A DNA stretch of 64,000 nt. Source: Nematocida parisii ERTm1. Taxonomy: Eukaryota > Microsporidia. Under the pieces are notes generated by a model, which saw only the letters and a list, made by a program, of their open reading frames with translations, made no database searches and was not told where the DNA came from. The stretch spans positions 248,001-312,000 of the forward strand of contig NW_013524651.1 of NCBI RefSeq assembly GCF_000250985.1. Direction: 5' to 3'. Shown piece by piece: positions 9,342 to 20,700 of this stretch; position 1 is the stretch's first letter, and the number at the start of each line of letters is the position of its first letter. The position numbers were made by a program, and so were the translations under genes.

Positions 9342-9342
9342 A

Positions 9343-9349
9343 TTTTTTT
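9343..9349 (+). terminator. Pol III T-run terminator of tRNA-Tyr
   Basis: Seven consecutive T begin two bases after the tRNA 3' end, the usual RNA polymerase III stop signal. The MetAP2 start codon lies only 26 bp further on. Confidence 0.85.
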
Positions 9350-9375
9350 ATAAATTTTTAGTAAAATTTTAAGCC

Positions 9376-10398
9376 ATGTTCCCACAGCTTATAAATAAAG
9401 TGGTCGTTCCAGAGCTTAAAAACATTTTGGTAAATGAACAAATTGGAATACTCTCTCCGATAGAGTCAGCCCGCCTTGCAGCAACTGCGCATAAGATGGT
9501 GAGGCAGAATTTACAGGCACAGATACGGCCTGGAATGACTCTTTTGGAAATGGCTGAAATAGTGGAGAATGGTACAAAAACAGTACTGGGCCAGGGATAC
9601 AATAAGGGGATAGGGTTTCCCACGGGTCTTTCTCTGAACAGCTGTGCTGCCCATGACAGTCCTAACCCCAAATCACACCCGGTTGTCCTTGCTGCAAATG
9701 ACATACTGAAGGTGGACTTTGGTACGCATGTTAATGGATACATTATAGACTCTGCATTTACGGTGTGCTTCAATCCGGATTATGACAATCTTTTACTTGC
9801 TGCGCGTGAGTCTGTCTATGAGTGCTTAAAGCTTGCTGGGCCAGATGCACCAATTAAGGATATAGCAGATAAAGCAGAGGAAGTTATTAGAAGCTATGAG
9901 CTAACTATTGATGGAAGGTCTGTCCCTATACGGCCAGTGACTAACTTAAACGGGCACTCTATTAACCAGTATAAAATACACGGGGGTAAGTATGTTCCCA
10001 TTATAAAAAACTCTGGGAATAAGTCTAGAATGCTCCCTGGTGAGTTCTTTGCAATTGAAACCTTTGCAACCACAGGAAATGGGTATGTGAATGAGAAAGG
10101 GGACTGCTCGCACTATATGATCAGTAACCCAAATGTACACTCAAAACTAGAAGGAGGAAAAACACTTATGAAGTACATACAGAATACTTTCTCAACACTT
10201 CCGTTCTGCAAGAGATACATAGACCCAACAGAAATTAAGTCTGCAGATACTTACATTAACTACCTAACTAAAATAGGCGGAATAGATGATTACCCTCCAC
10301 TGTATGACTCTCCAGGGTCTTTGGTGTCACAGTTTGAGCATACGCTTTATGTGAACGAGTCTGGAATTGAAGTATTATCTCGTGGAGATGACTATTAA
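9376..10398 (+). CDS. MAP2: Methionine aminopeptidase type 2
   Basis: This is a 340-residue metalloprotease that removes the initiator Met from new proteins; in microsporidia it is the known target of fumagillin. Metal ligands are readable: D114 and D125 (VDFGTHVNGYIID), H194 (NGHSI), E228 (IETF) and E321 (FEHT). H93 in NSCAAHDSPNP corresponds to the histidine that fumagillin modifies in human MetAP2, and H202 fits the second active-site histidine. The insert between H194 and E228 and the long C-terminal helical part mark type 2 rather than type 1. The polybasic N-terminal extension of animal MetAP2 is missing, as in other microsporidia. AAATTTT stretches lie directly upstream, shared with the tRNA-Tyr terminator region. 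Confidence 0.95.
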   Translation: MFPQLINKVVVPELKNILVNEQIGILSPIESARLAATAHKMVRQNLQAQIRPGMTLLEMAEIVENGTKTVLGQGYNKGIGFPTGLSLNSCAAHDSPNPKSHPVVLAANDILKVDFGTHVNGYIIDSAFTVCFNPDYDNLLLAARESVYECLKLAGPDAPIKDIADKAEEVIRSYELTIDGRSVPIRPVTNLNGHSINQYKIHGGKYVPIIKNSGNKSRMLPGEFFAIETFATTGNGYVNEKGDCSHYMISNPNVHSKLEGGKTLMKYIQNTFSTLPFCKRYIDPTEIKSADTYINYLTKIGGIDDYPPLYDSPGSLVSQFEHTLYVNESGIEVLSRGDDY

Positions 10399-10694
10399 TA
10401 AAGGAATTTTTAATACCTAGTATATAGAACGAATAATGCCAAATATATTATTATGTATGCTTTAATCAGTTTGTTTGCTCATTGTATTTTTAAGTCCCAA
10501 TGTACAATAATGCACTAGAATAGTCCATTATAAAAATAATGGCTGTTTTGGGTGTGTAGTCTGATAATGGATTTACTGTGCACGAAGAAGGCTGTTAAGA
10601 GTAAACCCCACTATGTGTTATATTTATTCAATTACTTAGCAGTAATATTTGAATTAAATTATTATTCAGATAGGTCTACTGGTTGAAATGTGAA

Positions 10695-13379
10695 TCAGTA
10701 TAAACTTGGCCTTTTTCTAAATAAATTGAAGCATTCTATTAAACTTTCTATTTTTTCTCTTTCTTCTTCTGTACTAGGAGTACTTTTCTTAATTATTTCA
10801 AGTGTTTTTAAAACAGTTGCATAATTGTCCTGAGTACGCGTGTATCTTAAGAATATTTCTGTTGTCCAATCTGGAAGCAGTTTGTATGTCTCTGTGATTA
10901 ATTCTAGCGAGTCTCCTTTCTCCTCACACACATATACAAATAATGATAATGCAATTTTCTTGTGCGTGGATCTGTCCTTCTTCCAGTGCTTGTTAATACA
11001 GTTTCTTATTGTTTTAATGTGTTCTATTGCATCCTTCTCCAGCAATTGTTTAAATATTTTAATTAGAAGCCTACGAACTATTAAATGATCCGGTAGGCAC
11101 TGGAATGAACTTGGGAATTGTATGGACACTTCTAGGCACCTGATTAATATATCATCTGAATTCGTCTCTAGAGCATACCCAATAATTTTAATCATTTCTT
11201 CTCGGTCACATGGAATCTGTGTAAAGTCTGCATGTTCTAGTTCTATACTGTCATATATATTTTGGTTTTTTATATATGCCAGTCCTGTAAATGCCTTCTT
11301 CTGGTTCTCTGAGTTATTTAGCCGAGCACTTCCCAGAATATTTGAAATGAACCTAGATATCCTGTCTTCTTTTGATAGTTCTGTCTTACTGCTATATATC
11401 AGTGCACAGTTGGCTATTCTTATTTTGTACACTGTATCATTTATTTTTCTTTTCATGAGTATTTTGTTTATCCCTTCGCCATTGTTCATTACAGCGCTTT
11501 CTATTTCTTTTTTTGGAAGGTCTTGATGCAGTGTCCCTGAAAACCTATCAATAAAAGAGTTAATGCAGTACTGTGTTAAGTGGTCTATGAACTTAGAAGA
11601 GCTCTTGTTTGCCGTCTTTGCATTTAACACTGATTTGATTTGATATATTAATCCTGTTCCTCTTAAATTACTGTTTGACAGGAAATACACGTGGGCATGC
11701 CCCCTACTAAAGCATAGGGTCACTGTTTCTTCTGCTTGTTCTGTTTTGTATTTCAGTAAAATATCCCCAAATACATCAGGTATTCCAATAGAATTATTTT
11801 TTATCATTAAGTCATAGCACATTACCTCTATGGTCTTGTCAAATGCCAAAGACAGAAGAATATTCTTTGCAAATGCTCCTATTTGTTTTAACAGGCCTTT
11901 ACAGTCCTCCATTGGTGCACCCACTGCCTTAATGAATTCCAGTATTTTGTCTGTATATTGTGCAGATTTATTCGCCATACTCGCAAACGCCAGAAGATAG
12001 TTTAGGATTCCACTGATTATTTCATTTCCTTCTTTTTTGTATATGCGATCACATCCTTCTAAGTATACTGTGGATTTACACCACTGCATATGTGTTTCTA
12101 AATTTATTTTATTATACGGTGTTCTGTTCATAGAAAAGAACTCATTCACATCATGTATACAGTTCATGTGTTTGGTAGTATACTCCTGGGTTTTTTTATC
12201 ATACGCCAAACAACAGAATGTAGTCAGTAGAGCAGTTTCAACACAGTCAGTATAGAATTTGTCCTTGTCCTCAATAAAGTCTTTCTTTGTTTTTGGGTAA
12301 CTTGGCACTTGTATGTTTACAGGCACTTGCTCTGCCTCTGAAAATGGAGATATTTTATACTTCTGAATTTCCTTATCAAGCAGCTTTAGGCTTTGTATAT
12401 TCTCTGATTTAGTAATTGAACACTTTTTTTCAAAACAGGATAGTAATACATTTTCTGCTATTTTTATGTCTTCTTGGTTCTTGCTCTCTACTGACCTTAT
12501 TTTATCTATAAGAAGAGTGTGCACTGCTTGAATTATTTTATACGCCTCTTTGTCTGTGTTTGTGAATTCGTATATATACGTTTCTATCAAAAACTGAATC
12601 CCATTGAGAAAGTGTCCTTCTTTTAACTCTTCATAGCTCTTAGGCTTTGTGAATTCACTTAACTCGTCTAAAGCAACACTCTTCTGATACCTCTTAAAAA
12701 ACCGAATAATCTTTGATGTCTCGCTTTGGTACATGTCTATTACTTCGCCTTTCTCTTTGTTGTACTGTTTTATTTTCATGCTCACAGAAAAGTACACTGT
12801 TCCATCAGACTTTCTTACTTCCAAAACCTTTTTTTCTTTTTCATCTATTTCCACATTAATACTTACTCCCTCTCCTAAAAGAAGAAGAGTTGCAAGAATT
12901 TTATGTGCGTGCTCATGAACACTTTCGTGTCTAAGCCATTTAATAAACGCATCATCCCGGCCTGTTTCAATGGACACCTGTGTTTCTGTAGAAGGAAACA
13001 TGAGAATAAGCCTTTTGTGATACCCACTCAAATACTTCTCTTTTTTATTTGTAATACCTTCTATTGCATGCGATTTATCATTCTTTACTTCTCTCTTAAA
13101 TACATAAAGACCCGTAGGTGACTGTGGAGTATCTTTTCGAGTTAAATGATGACTAATGTTAATCTCAGAAGAAAAGAACCTTTTGTTATGCATCAACCCA
13201 GTCTGCTGATATATATATCCCCTAAGAAAATTAAGAAACCCATCAGAATTTACTACTATTTCTCCCAGCACAGGATCATCTATTACATAATTTTCTATAC
13301 ACTCTAAGTCTGTTAGTGTAAGCTTTGCACGAACATAATAAATTACCAGAATTATTGTAATAATAATGCAAGCCCTCAT
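10695..13379 (-). CDS. Large lineage-specific secreted protein, function unknown
   Basis: This encodes 894 residues starting at an ATG. Residues 1-18 are a signal peptide with a very hydrophobic core (IIITIILVIYYV) and a likely cleavage after ARA. The remainder is soluble, rich in Lys, Glu, Ile and Asn, with scattered Cys. Around residue 375 it carries FYTDCVETALLTTFCCLAYD; a DCVETALL block of this kind occurs, as far as I recall, in a family of Nematocida secreted proteins, which would support the lineage guess. No enzymatic motif is visible. It is flanked on its 5' side by the longest gene-free stretch in the window (13380-14618), a setting often seen for fast-evolving host-facing genes. 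Confidence 0.75.
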   Translation of the reverse strand: MRACIIITIILVIYYVRAKLTLTDLECIENYVIDDPVLGEIVVNSDGFLNFLRGYIYQQTGLMHNKRFFSSEINISHHLTRKDTPQSPTGLYVFKREVKNDKSHAIEGITNKKEKYLSGYHKRLILMFPSTETQVSIETGRDDAFIKWLRHESVHEHAHKILATLLLLGEGVSINVEIDEKEKKVLEVRKSDGTVYFSVSMKIKQYNKEKGEVIDMYQSETSKIIRFFKRYQKSVALDELSEFTKPKSYEELKEGHFLNGIQFLIETYIYEFTNTDKEAYKIIQAVHTLLIDKIRSVESKNQEDIKIAENVLLSCFEKKCSITKSENIQSLKLLDKEIQKYKISPFSEAEQVPVNIQVPSYPKTKKDFIEDKDKFYTDCVETALLTTFCCLAYDKKTQEYTTKHMNCIHDVNEFFSMNRTPYNKINLETHMQWCKSTVYLEGCDRIYKKEGNEIISGILNYLLAFASMANKSAQYTDKILEFIKAVGAPMEDCKGLLKQIGAFAKNILLSLAFDKTIEVMCYDLMIKNNSIGIPDVFGDILLKYKTEQAEETVTLCFSRGHAHVYFLSNSNLRGTGLIYQIKSVLNAKTANKSSSKFIDHLTQYCINSFIDRFSGTLHQDLPKKEIESAVMNNGEGINKILMKRKINDTVYKIRIANCALIYSSKTELSKEDRISRFISNILGSARLNNSENQKKAFTGLAYIKNQNIYDSIELEHADFTQIPCDREEMIKIIGYALETNSDDILIRCLEVSIQFPSSFQCLPDHLIVRRLLIKIFKQLLEKDAIEHIKTIRNCINKHWKKDRSTHKKIALSLFVYVCEEKGDSLELITETYKLLPDWTTEIFLRYTRTQDNYATVLKTLEIIKKSTPSTEEEREKIESLIECFNLFRKRPSLY

Positions 13380-14618
13380 AAATAATAAAAAAAACTTTTA
13401 GGTACCATCACTAAAAGTAGTAGACCATTCAAAATGTTTAAATATCATAATTTTATAATATTCCTGTACAATTACTCATATTAATACGTTAATATTCTGA
13501 TTATATATATTCACTTATTAATCTTATTAATAAGACTACTATATATGCTGTACGTACTGTATATACTGTATTGATTACTAAATAATTATGTTTTCCCTAT
13601 TTAAGTACATTTGAATCTGAATCTTTTATCCTTATATTTTTCTCTTCTTATTATTATATTTATATATTTATAAACTATTCACTTTTTATATTTTTTGTAT
13701 ACCATTAATAATAAATATTATACAAGAATAAATAGTTTGTATTCTACTAAATCATATAAATACACAAAAATACCAGAGAAGAGAAGAATAAACAAGAAAT
13801 ATAAACAAATTAAAAACAACAGAATAATAAAGATGAACCAGATGGGACAACAATTAATACAAACATACCATTAGATGCACATATATAAGTTTAAACTATA
13901 AAGAAATTATATATAAAGAATAATTATATAAAAACCTGTAATACTAATAGAATAATAAAACATTTCATACAACAAGAATAAATAAGTTAGTAAAATAGAA
14001 TAATATTAGGGGATAATACACTAAATAAGTGAATAAAACAAATAAATATTTTTAGTATATAAATAATATAAATAAGTGGTTTAGTTAATCTCCTTTATTA
14101 TTAATTCTATATAAATATTAGAATATTCAGAAAAGAAATTCAGAATATTTACAATAATTTATTTTTGTGAAGAATAAAAAGATAAAAATTCAATTTTGTA
14201 TTATTCAGAAAATAATTATAGTCAACAATACAATTAAGCACAGAATATTCAATGGATAGAGGAAGTTATTTATACAGGATAAAATAGGATTTTATAAGAA
14301 AATATTATAAGAACAATTTAGACTAAACAGCTTAATGGTATAATATAGAAGAAATGTATAAATTACAATATTATTTGGTTTACTAGGAAGAAGAGAAATC
14401 ATTCATTATACAATTCAAATTTGTATTATTATTATGATATACTAAAAATAGATAAAATAGGATACTTCTGGTTATTTACACTTTATTGTAAATGTATAAT
14501 TTATTATAATCCGAAATAATTAAAGTATAATATATAGAGTAGTATAGTAAATAAATACATTTCTATTAATCTGTATATAATCATAACTTTAGAATAATTT
14601 TCGGAGTATACTGTATAA
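13380..14618. other. 1.24-kb AT-rich gene desert
   Basis: This is the longest non-coding stretch here and is extremely AT-rich, with runs built from TATA, AATAA and ATTAT. I find no reading frame above a few dozen codons, no tRNA arms and no GC-rich structured block. One ATAATCCGAAAT (14506-14517) matches the recurrent TAAYCCGAA motif. It separates the start of the 894-residue secreted protein from the 3' end of the DUF2439 gene, so it holds at least one promoter. Confidence 0.6.
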
Positions 14619-15125
14619 TTACATAAACATATCTAATAAATCAGTTCTAGATTTTATAGAACTATTCTGGTCTTCTATGTTATTATTAGTTGTTTTAGAT
14701 TCTATTTTAATATTTTCGTCTATTTTATATTTCTTTTCCTCTGCATGTTTCTTTACAGTGAGATCTTCTACTATTTTCAATACTTTACTACATAATTTAT
14801 GCTCTGGTATAGTTGTATCTGGTATAACTGCGCCTTGCATAGTTGTATCTGGAATATTTCGGGTGTTATTATTAGTGCCAACTAAATCATCATTATCTAT
14901 TATTTCTTGTAATATTCTATCTATGCCATCACATAACACTTCGTGATAGTCCATGCGAATGGAGTCAGTGCCCAATTCAACCCCTTTAATTCTTCTTGAG
15001 TCTATTTCTTTACTTTTATTATCGAATAGAACTATTCTACAGTTGTTTACTGTAAGAGTCCCGTCTACCCACCGCTTTTTATTGTGCATGCAATATGTGC
15101 ATGGCAAATCTGTTTTGCTTCCCAT
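14619..15125 (-). CDS. Small DUF2439 (ZGRF1/Mte1 N-terminal-like) protein
   Basis: This encodes 168 residues. The first ~65 carry the DUF2439 pattern found at the N-terminus of ZGRF1, budding yeast Mte1 and fission yeast Dbl2: CTYCMHNKKRWVDGTLTV, then RIVLFDNKSKEIDSRRI, then MDYHEVLCDG. In those proteins the domain helps DNA repair by recruiting helicases of the Mph1/FANCM type. Here it stands alone, with a low-complexity Asn/Lys/Ile-rich tail and no helicase part. In a microsporidian with a trimmed repair set this is unusual. The gene is divergent from V-ATPase subunit a, with 31 bp between the start codons. The domain call rests on motif memory; a profile search would settle it. Confidence 0.6.
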   Translation of the reverse strand: MGSKTDLPCTYCMHNKKRWVDGTLTVNNCRIVLFDNKSKEIDSRRIKGVELGTDSIRMDYHEVLCDGIDRILQEIIDNDDLVGTNNNTRNIPDTTMQGAVIPDTTIPEHKLCSKVLKIVEDLTVKKHAEEKKYKIDENIKIESKTTNNNIEDQNSSIKSRTDLLDMFM

Positions 15126-15156
15126 GAAATAAAACTATTTTTGCAATAAACAATAA

Positions 15157-17352
15157 ATGTTTCGAAGTGAAGATGTAAGCATGGTTAGATTATATATCTC
15201 CCCAGATATAGCAAGAAATGCATTGGAAGAGCTTGGCCAGCGGGATATACTGCACATAGTATCACAAAACACAAATTTGCTGAATAAAACAGACCATTGC
15301 TTGGAAATGGAAAAAATACTGGCAAGAATTGCATTTCTTACCCAGAAGCTGAATGAAAACAAAGTTACTCTAATAAAGGGGACAAACATTCCTCCGCTCA
15401 ACACAACGATAGAGGCACTGTCTGCTTCAATAGAAAAGCACTACTACAGAGTTGCACAGCTTGCACAGATCATGAAAGACACTGGAGAGGCAGTTGAGAA
15501 GATGGAGGAGGATGTGATTGTACTGCAGGACATGCAGAGAATTTCTACGGAAGGGTTTAAAGACTTAGAATTTGAGACGGGAAAGATGGAGAACGTCGGA
15601 TTGGAATATGTGGCAGGTGTTATTTCAAAAGACCAAATATTTACACTAGAAAAATTCTTGTGGAAGTCATTGCACGGAAATCTTTGCTTTGTCTCTGTTG
15701 AAATGGTGACGCCCACAAAAATGGGGTTTATATGTTTCACACACGGAGAAAAGGCAATTGAGAGGGTTAGAAATATCTGTACAAAGATCAATGCAAGGAT
15801 TATCAGATATGAAAGCCAGGCAACAGAGAGGAAGGAAGGTGATCTATTGAATGTTTCAGAGAATCTATCTCAGCTAACTAAGCTTCATAAGATTAACACA
15901 GAAGCATTCTATACAGAGATAAAAAACATATCAAGAGAAATCGTCATATGGAAGTACTACATAATTAGAGAGATAGAGATAGAAACTGCACTGTCTAAGC
16001 TGCAAATGAACAAAGATAATTCCTACCTAACAGGAGAGGGGTTTATACTGAAAAGAAATGAAGAGCGGTTTGGAAAGTTAATTAAAAAAATAGGAGAGGT
16101 GCATGGAGATGCAGCAGCTGAAATAATTGCGATACCAGAAGGCACTATGCTTCCCACGCACTTTGACACAAACCCAATTACGCAGTGCTTCCAAGATCTT
16201 ACAAATGTTTACAGCATGCCGATGTACAAAGAGATAAACCCAACAATATTTTCAGTCTCCACCTTCCCATTTTTATTTGGTGTGATGTTTGGGGATGTGG
16301 GCCATGGCCTGATATTTATTGGAATGGGATTTTATTTTTTGAGAAAGCAGAAAGTAACAGACCTTCCGGATTTAGTAGAAATACTATATAATGCAAGATA
16401 CCTATTCATATTTATGGGGCTGTGGGCTGTGTATTTTGGATTTTTATACGGCGATTTTATGGGCTGTTCATTTGGAAGCCAGCTTTCTGGGTATACAGAG
16501 AGTGGTGTGAGGAAAGGTCTGTGCCTCTTTGGAATAGATTACACATGGCACCATGCAGAGAACAGTTCAGTATTTGTGAATTCACTCAAAATGAAAATGA
16601 GTATAGTGTTTGGGTTCTTCCACATTACGCTGGGAATGGTTCTGGGGGCAATTAATGCAGTGTACAATAAGAACATGATAACGCTGCTTGGGGTCATTAT
16701 ACCGCAGTTTATAATATTCTTTGGGCTGATTGGGTATATGGTATTCTTGATAATTTTTAAGTGGTGCACGGGGTATTCTACATGGCCAGGTATTATTTCT
16801 GTTATAATTGACATGGCATCATTTAAAACCCCAGAAACCCCAATATATCCAGGGCAGGGCCTAATACAAACACTTATTATGGTGGTGGTACTAGCATCAT
16901 TCCCAGTTATGTTATTAGCAGAGCCAGTGTATAGAACCATAACAAAGAAGATGCACAAGAACTCTTCTCTATCGGATGTATGGCTGCACTCTCTGATCGA
17001 AGGAATAGAGTTTACAATGGGGCTGATTTCAAATATATCTTCGTATTTGAGGCTGTGGGCAGTTTCACTAGCGCACGCAGAGTTGAGTAAAATAATCTTC
17101 AGTAAAACAGTTGGGAATGAAGAAATGTCGCTGGCATTCAGAAGTATAAGTTCTATTATGTGGCTTGGTGCCACGCTTGTCCTTCTTATAGGGTTGGAAG
17201 GGCTGAGTGCCACTCTGCACAGCCTAAGGCTGCACTGGGTTGAGTTTGGGTCAAAGTTCTTTAAAGGAGACGGTCTTCTTTTTAACCCATTTACATTTAA
17301 ACCCGGCGTCCTTCTAAACTCAGATAGAATCCCAGGAGGAAATACTGAGTAA
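15157..17352 (+). CDS. VPH1: V-type proton ATPase subunit a (Vph1/Stv1)
   Basis: This 731-residue protein is the membrane-embedded stator subunit of the V-ATPase, which acidifies vacuole-like compartments. Residues 1-350 form the cytosolic arm, starting with the family block FRSEDVSMVRLYISPDIAR. The C-terminal half has about eight membrane spans, beginning FPFLFGVMFGDVGHGLIF. The essential proton-path arginine is R632 in SSYLRLWAVSLAHAELS, matching Arg735 of yeast Vph1. It is about 110 residues shorter than the yeast protein, with loops trimmed. The gene shares a 31-bp divergent promoter with the DUF2439 gene, so the two may be co-expressed. Confidence 0.95.
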   Translation: MFRSEDVSMVRLYISPDIARNALEELGQRDILHIVSQNTNLLNKTDHCLEMEKILARIAFLTQKLNENKVTLIKGTNIPPLNTTIEALSASIEKHYYRVAQLAQIMKDTGEAVEKMEEDVIVLQDMQRISTEGFKDLEFETGKMENVGLEYVAGVISKDQIFTLEKFLWKSLHGNLCFVSVEMVTPTKMGFICFTHGEKAIERVRNICTKINARIIRYESQATERKEGDLLNVSENLSQLTKLHKINTEAFYTEIKNISREIVIWKYYIIREIEIETALSKLQMNKDNSYLTGEGFILKRNEERFGKLIKKIGEVHGDAAAEIIAIPEGTMLPTHFDTNPITQCFQDLTNVYSMPMYKEINPTIFSVSTFPFLFGVMFGDVGHGLIFIGMGFYFLRKQKVTDLPDLVEILYNARYLFIFMGLWAVYFGFLYGDFMGCSFGSQLSGYTESGVRKGLCLFGIDYTWHHAENSSVFVNSLKMKMSIVFGFFHITLGMVLGAINAVYNKNMITLLGVIIPQFIIFFGLIGYMVFLIIFKWCTGYSTWPGIISVIIDMASFKTPETPIYPGQGLIQTLIMVVVLASFPVMLLAEPVYRTITKKMHKNSSLSDVWLHSLIEGIEFTMGLISNISSYLRLWAVSLAHAELSKIIFSKTVGNEEMSLAFRSISSIMWLGATLVLLIGLEGLSATLHSLRLHWVEFGSKFFKGDGLLFNPFTFKPGVLLNSDRIPGGNTE

Positions 17353-17749
17353 TTTAAATAAATATTTCGGATTAACTCGAACTGCCAGAATGTATTTAAG
17401 AAGTAGCATAAGCAACAAGCCACTATTTAAGACGTAATCTAGAATTAATCAGTATAAATAAGACACCAAAGCATTTCAGCCCTTTTTTGGTGCTTAATTG
17501 TATTTTCTAATATGTTCTCATATTTAGCCTTGAACTGTTTCAAATTGTGCATATACTTGTCAGTGCATTGAGTGGTATTGTATAAATAAAGCACTTTAGG
17601 TGATTTCTGGCTGTGCTGTGTGGTGGTGGGCCCACAGTATTAATGTATGTTGTGACAAATGTATATTACACGCAGTGTATTTAGATTTATAATAAATTTA
17701 GGATAATCTAGTAAACTGAAAGTATTTAAAGATTTGTTTTTTTATTTTT
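17353..17749. other. Intergenic spacer with possible upstream signals of the HECT gene
   Basis: This is a 397-bp spacer with no gene visible. It holds ATTTCGGATTAA (17364-17375, the recurrent motif on minus) and ACACCAAAGCATTTC with its partner TTGGTGCTTAA around 17463-17497, which could form a hairpin. Near 17665 is TATTACACGCAGTGTATTT, a weak relative of the palindrome upstream of KRE33. A T-rich tract directly precedes the HECT start codon. Confidence 0.45.
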
Positions 17750-20700
17750 ATGAAGATTGAAAGGCCAATGGAGAGGCGATTCTCACAGCCAGGCAAGCAG
17801 ATTTCAAATATAATAAAGCAGTTGTCAAATCTACCGGAAGAGGAGCTTCCAACGTATCTGAACAATATATACGAGTGGCGGTGCGCCAAGACAGATCTTC
17901 TGTACTGGGTTGACGTACTTGATAGATTTGATGAGATCTTGAAGGCAGTTGTAACAGAATATGGGTTAGGCCAATTTCAAAACAAACCCATGAAAGAATC
18001 AGATAAAGAGATGGTTTATGCGATATTAAAATTTCAGAAACTGTTGGTTGAGAACAGTTCGAACAAAAGCATGTTCAGCTCATTTGATGTGGTAGAGCCT
18101 TTTATCTATTCGTTTGAGCTGGATTTAGCGATTGAAGCGCTTTATTTGGTTTCATTCTTTGCTTCGAAGATTCACATACAGCGATCAATAAAGACAAGCA
18201 TGGCTCTGATGAAGATGGAGACACTGAAAATACTAATTGAGCGAGTGAAGGAGAAGCCGCAGAGCATGTACACGTACTATGATGAGACTACAAATAATTG
18301 CAAGCGGGTGAGTATTAAGAAGGCAGTGAAGAAGGGAATATACAGTATTTCAGATAAGATGCTTCCAAGCCAAGAGATGAGAAGGTTTATACATGCGATA
18401 CGGCTGCATGAAATGGCTGAGCAGCATGAGAAGTTGAAAATAATAAGAATGCTTGCATTTAGTGCGCTGGTTTACTATAGCTACACAGACCTGCCAATAG
18501 ACTCTGAGTTTATTAGCCGGGATCTGCCAGAGACACTAGCAATAATCAACACAGAGAGTTATCAGATGAGAGAGGCGGCAGTGACCATGATAGATGCCAT
18601 ATTTCGAATGAGGATTAGGCACTCTGCTGTTATAGCGGCAATGAATGCACAGTCGCATGAAGGGATGATAATGAATCTTTTGAAGAAAGTAGTAAATGAG
18701 GATGTTCCAGAGCACTTTGCGATTGTTTTCTTCAATTTTCTTAGTTCATGCTTTGCCTCTGGGCCGTGTGTATCTGCGCTGTTTTCAGCAGGAATTGTGC
18801 AGTATGTGTGCAATACACTGAGGGACCGGCCAGATATTTCTTACCGAAAGAGGATGCGGCTGGTGATGGGAGCCAACACATTTTTGTTTACTTTGCCAGC
18901 GCCTTTTACATGGTTTATATCCGAGAATGGAATTAGGATCCTTTCAAAGGAATTGCTTCTGGCAGTTGACGTGGCGGTGGGTAACATAAAGGACCACGAC
19001 CTGCTGATGTACATCAACTCAATAATGAAGATTATATCGCAGCTATTTAAGAATGCAGGAACAGCAGAGGCAATGCGCGGGTTTTTGGAGGGCGAGTTTC
19101 CAAGGGCTATTAGCTTGATTCTCTTCCACTCGGAAGAGTTTACACCCTCTATTCTTGCGTATTTGTTTTCAGCGGTTGGGGACTACATTCACAACGAGCC
19201 ATCAAACCTTCCCTTTATTATTGAGGCAGGAATATTTGATGGGTTTGTGATGTGCATGAAGAAAGAGCTGCCTGAATCGCCAGACTTTCTGCTTGAGCTG
19301 CCTAATCTGATTGAGGCGTTCTTTTTGAACTCAGAGCTAATCAAAAAAATAGATGAAGAGAATATCTTGGACAGGATATTTGAGAGCTTTGAAATAGTAA
19401 ATTTGAGCAATATTATTCTGATGTATGACATAGGCCGTGCGTATGGTATATTCCTGGAGAATCTTGTGCGGCATTATCCGATTATTTCACTGACGGTTAA
19501 AGAGAAGATATACAATACAATGAAAAATCTGGAAAGCATGATACCGAACACCGACCTAGAGCTCATGCGGCTTCTGCTTGGGAACTTATTCCGGATGATG
19601 CACCGGGCAGTGTACAGAAAGACAACCAACAACCAATTAATTACAGACAAAGGGCTATTGAACAACAGAATAATAAGCATGCTTATGCTGATAGAGATCC
19701 CTACAGAAACTGAGCTATACACTGATGTAATGAACATACTAATGGAGGTATTTGATGAGGATCAGACGTATGTTATTTCATACATTGCTAAGGTTATTGA
19801 TAGAGTCATGAAAAACAAGGTCACCCTAGAGAACATAGAGAAAATCAAAAGAATTCTGCTGATAGTGAACTATCTTATATTCAAAAACGAAGAGACATGC
19901 GAAGAGTTTATTAAGCACTGCACGTCCAAGGGGTTCCTGCAGATTGTTAAGAGGATTAGCCAGTACTTTGACAATCTAAAGAAGGACACTGCCCTGGTGA
20001 GTGTGGCAAAGAATGAAAGTCTGACCAATCTGTACTATTCGTTTACTATGGGGATACTGAAGACTGTGTACAGGTACAGCAAAACCAATGCTAAGGAGTA
20101 CTTAAAGATTTTTGGGCTGCTAGTTGAGGACTTATTGAGCAAGACAGAGCAGATAGACCACTTATACTATACACAGCGAATGCACGGGCTGAAGAACTAT
20201 ATTATGGTGGACAAAAGCCCACAGCAATACCCACAGAAGAATGAATTTGTTGTAACGCAGGAGTATCTTATGGGCATTAATCTGAGCGAGACCCTTATGG
20301 AGCACGCAAAGAATTCGGTTTCTATGCTGAAGAGCGAGAAAATAACCATGGATGCGCATAAGAAGGTAGTTTCATCCATACTTGAGGTGCTTTCTATATA
20401 TGTTCGAGGCATTAAAAATCTCTTTGTTCCAGTGAAAGAGCCCAAGAAGAAGGTGTGTGAAATTGAGGAGCATGTGCTTATAATAGCAGAGCTTCTGATG
20501 GACTACATAGACAAGAGCAGCATAGAGCATCTGCTGAATATAGTAAAAACTGCCTTCTTTGTTACTCTTAGGAAGCAAATCACAAAAGAGGTGGATAGGG
20601 AGAACGAAGGTTCAGCAGAGTATAAGAGAAGGAACATTCTTGGGTCATTTTTCATTTCTGTGTTTTTAAACCTTCCAAAGGAGGAGACAGAAGCTGTTCT

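Noticed and set aside
960-13379. CRISPR arrays, insertion sequences or phage genes anywhere in the window
   Set aside because: No regularly spaced repeats, transposase or phage-type proteins seen; the gene set is eukaryotic throughout.
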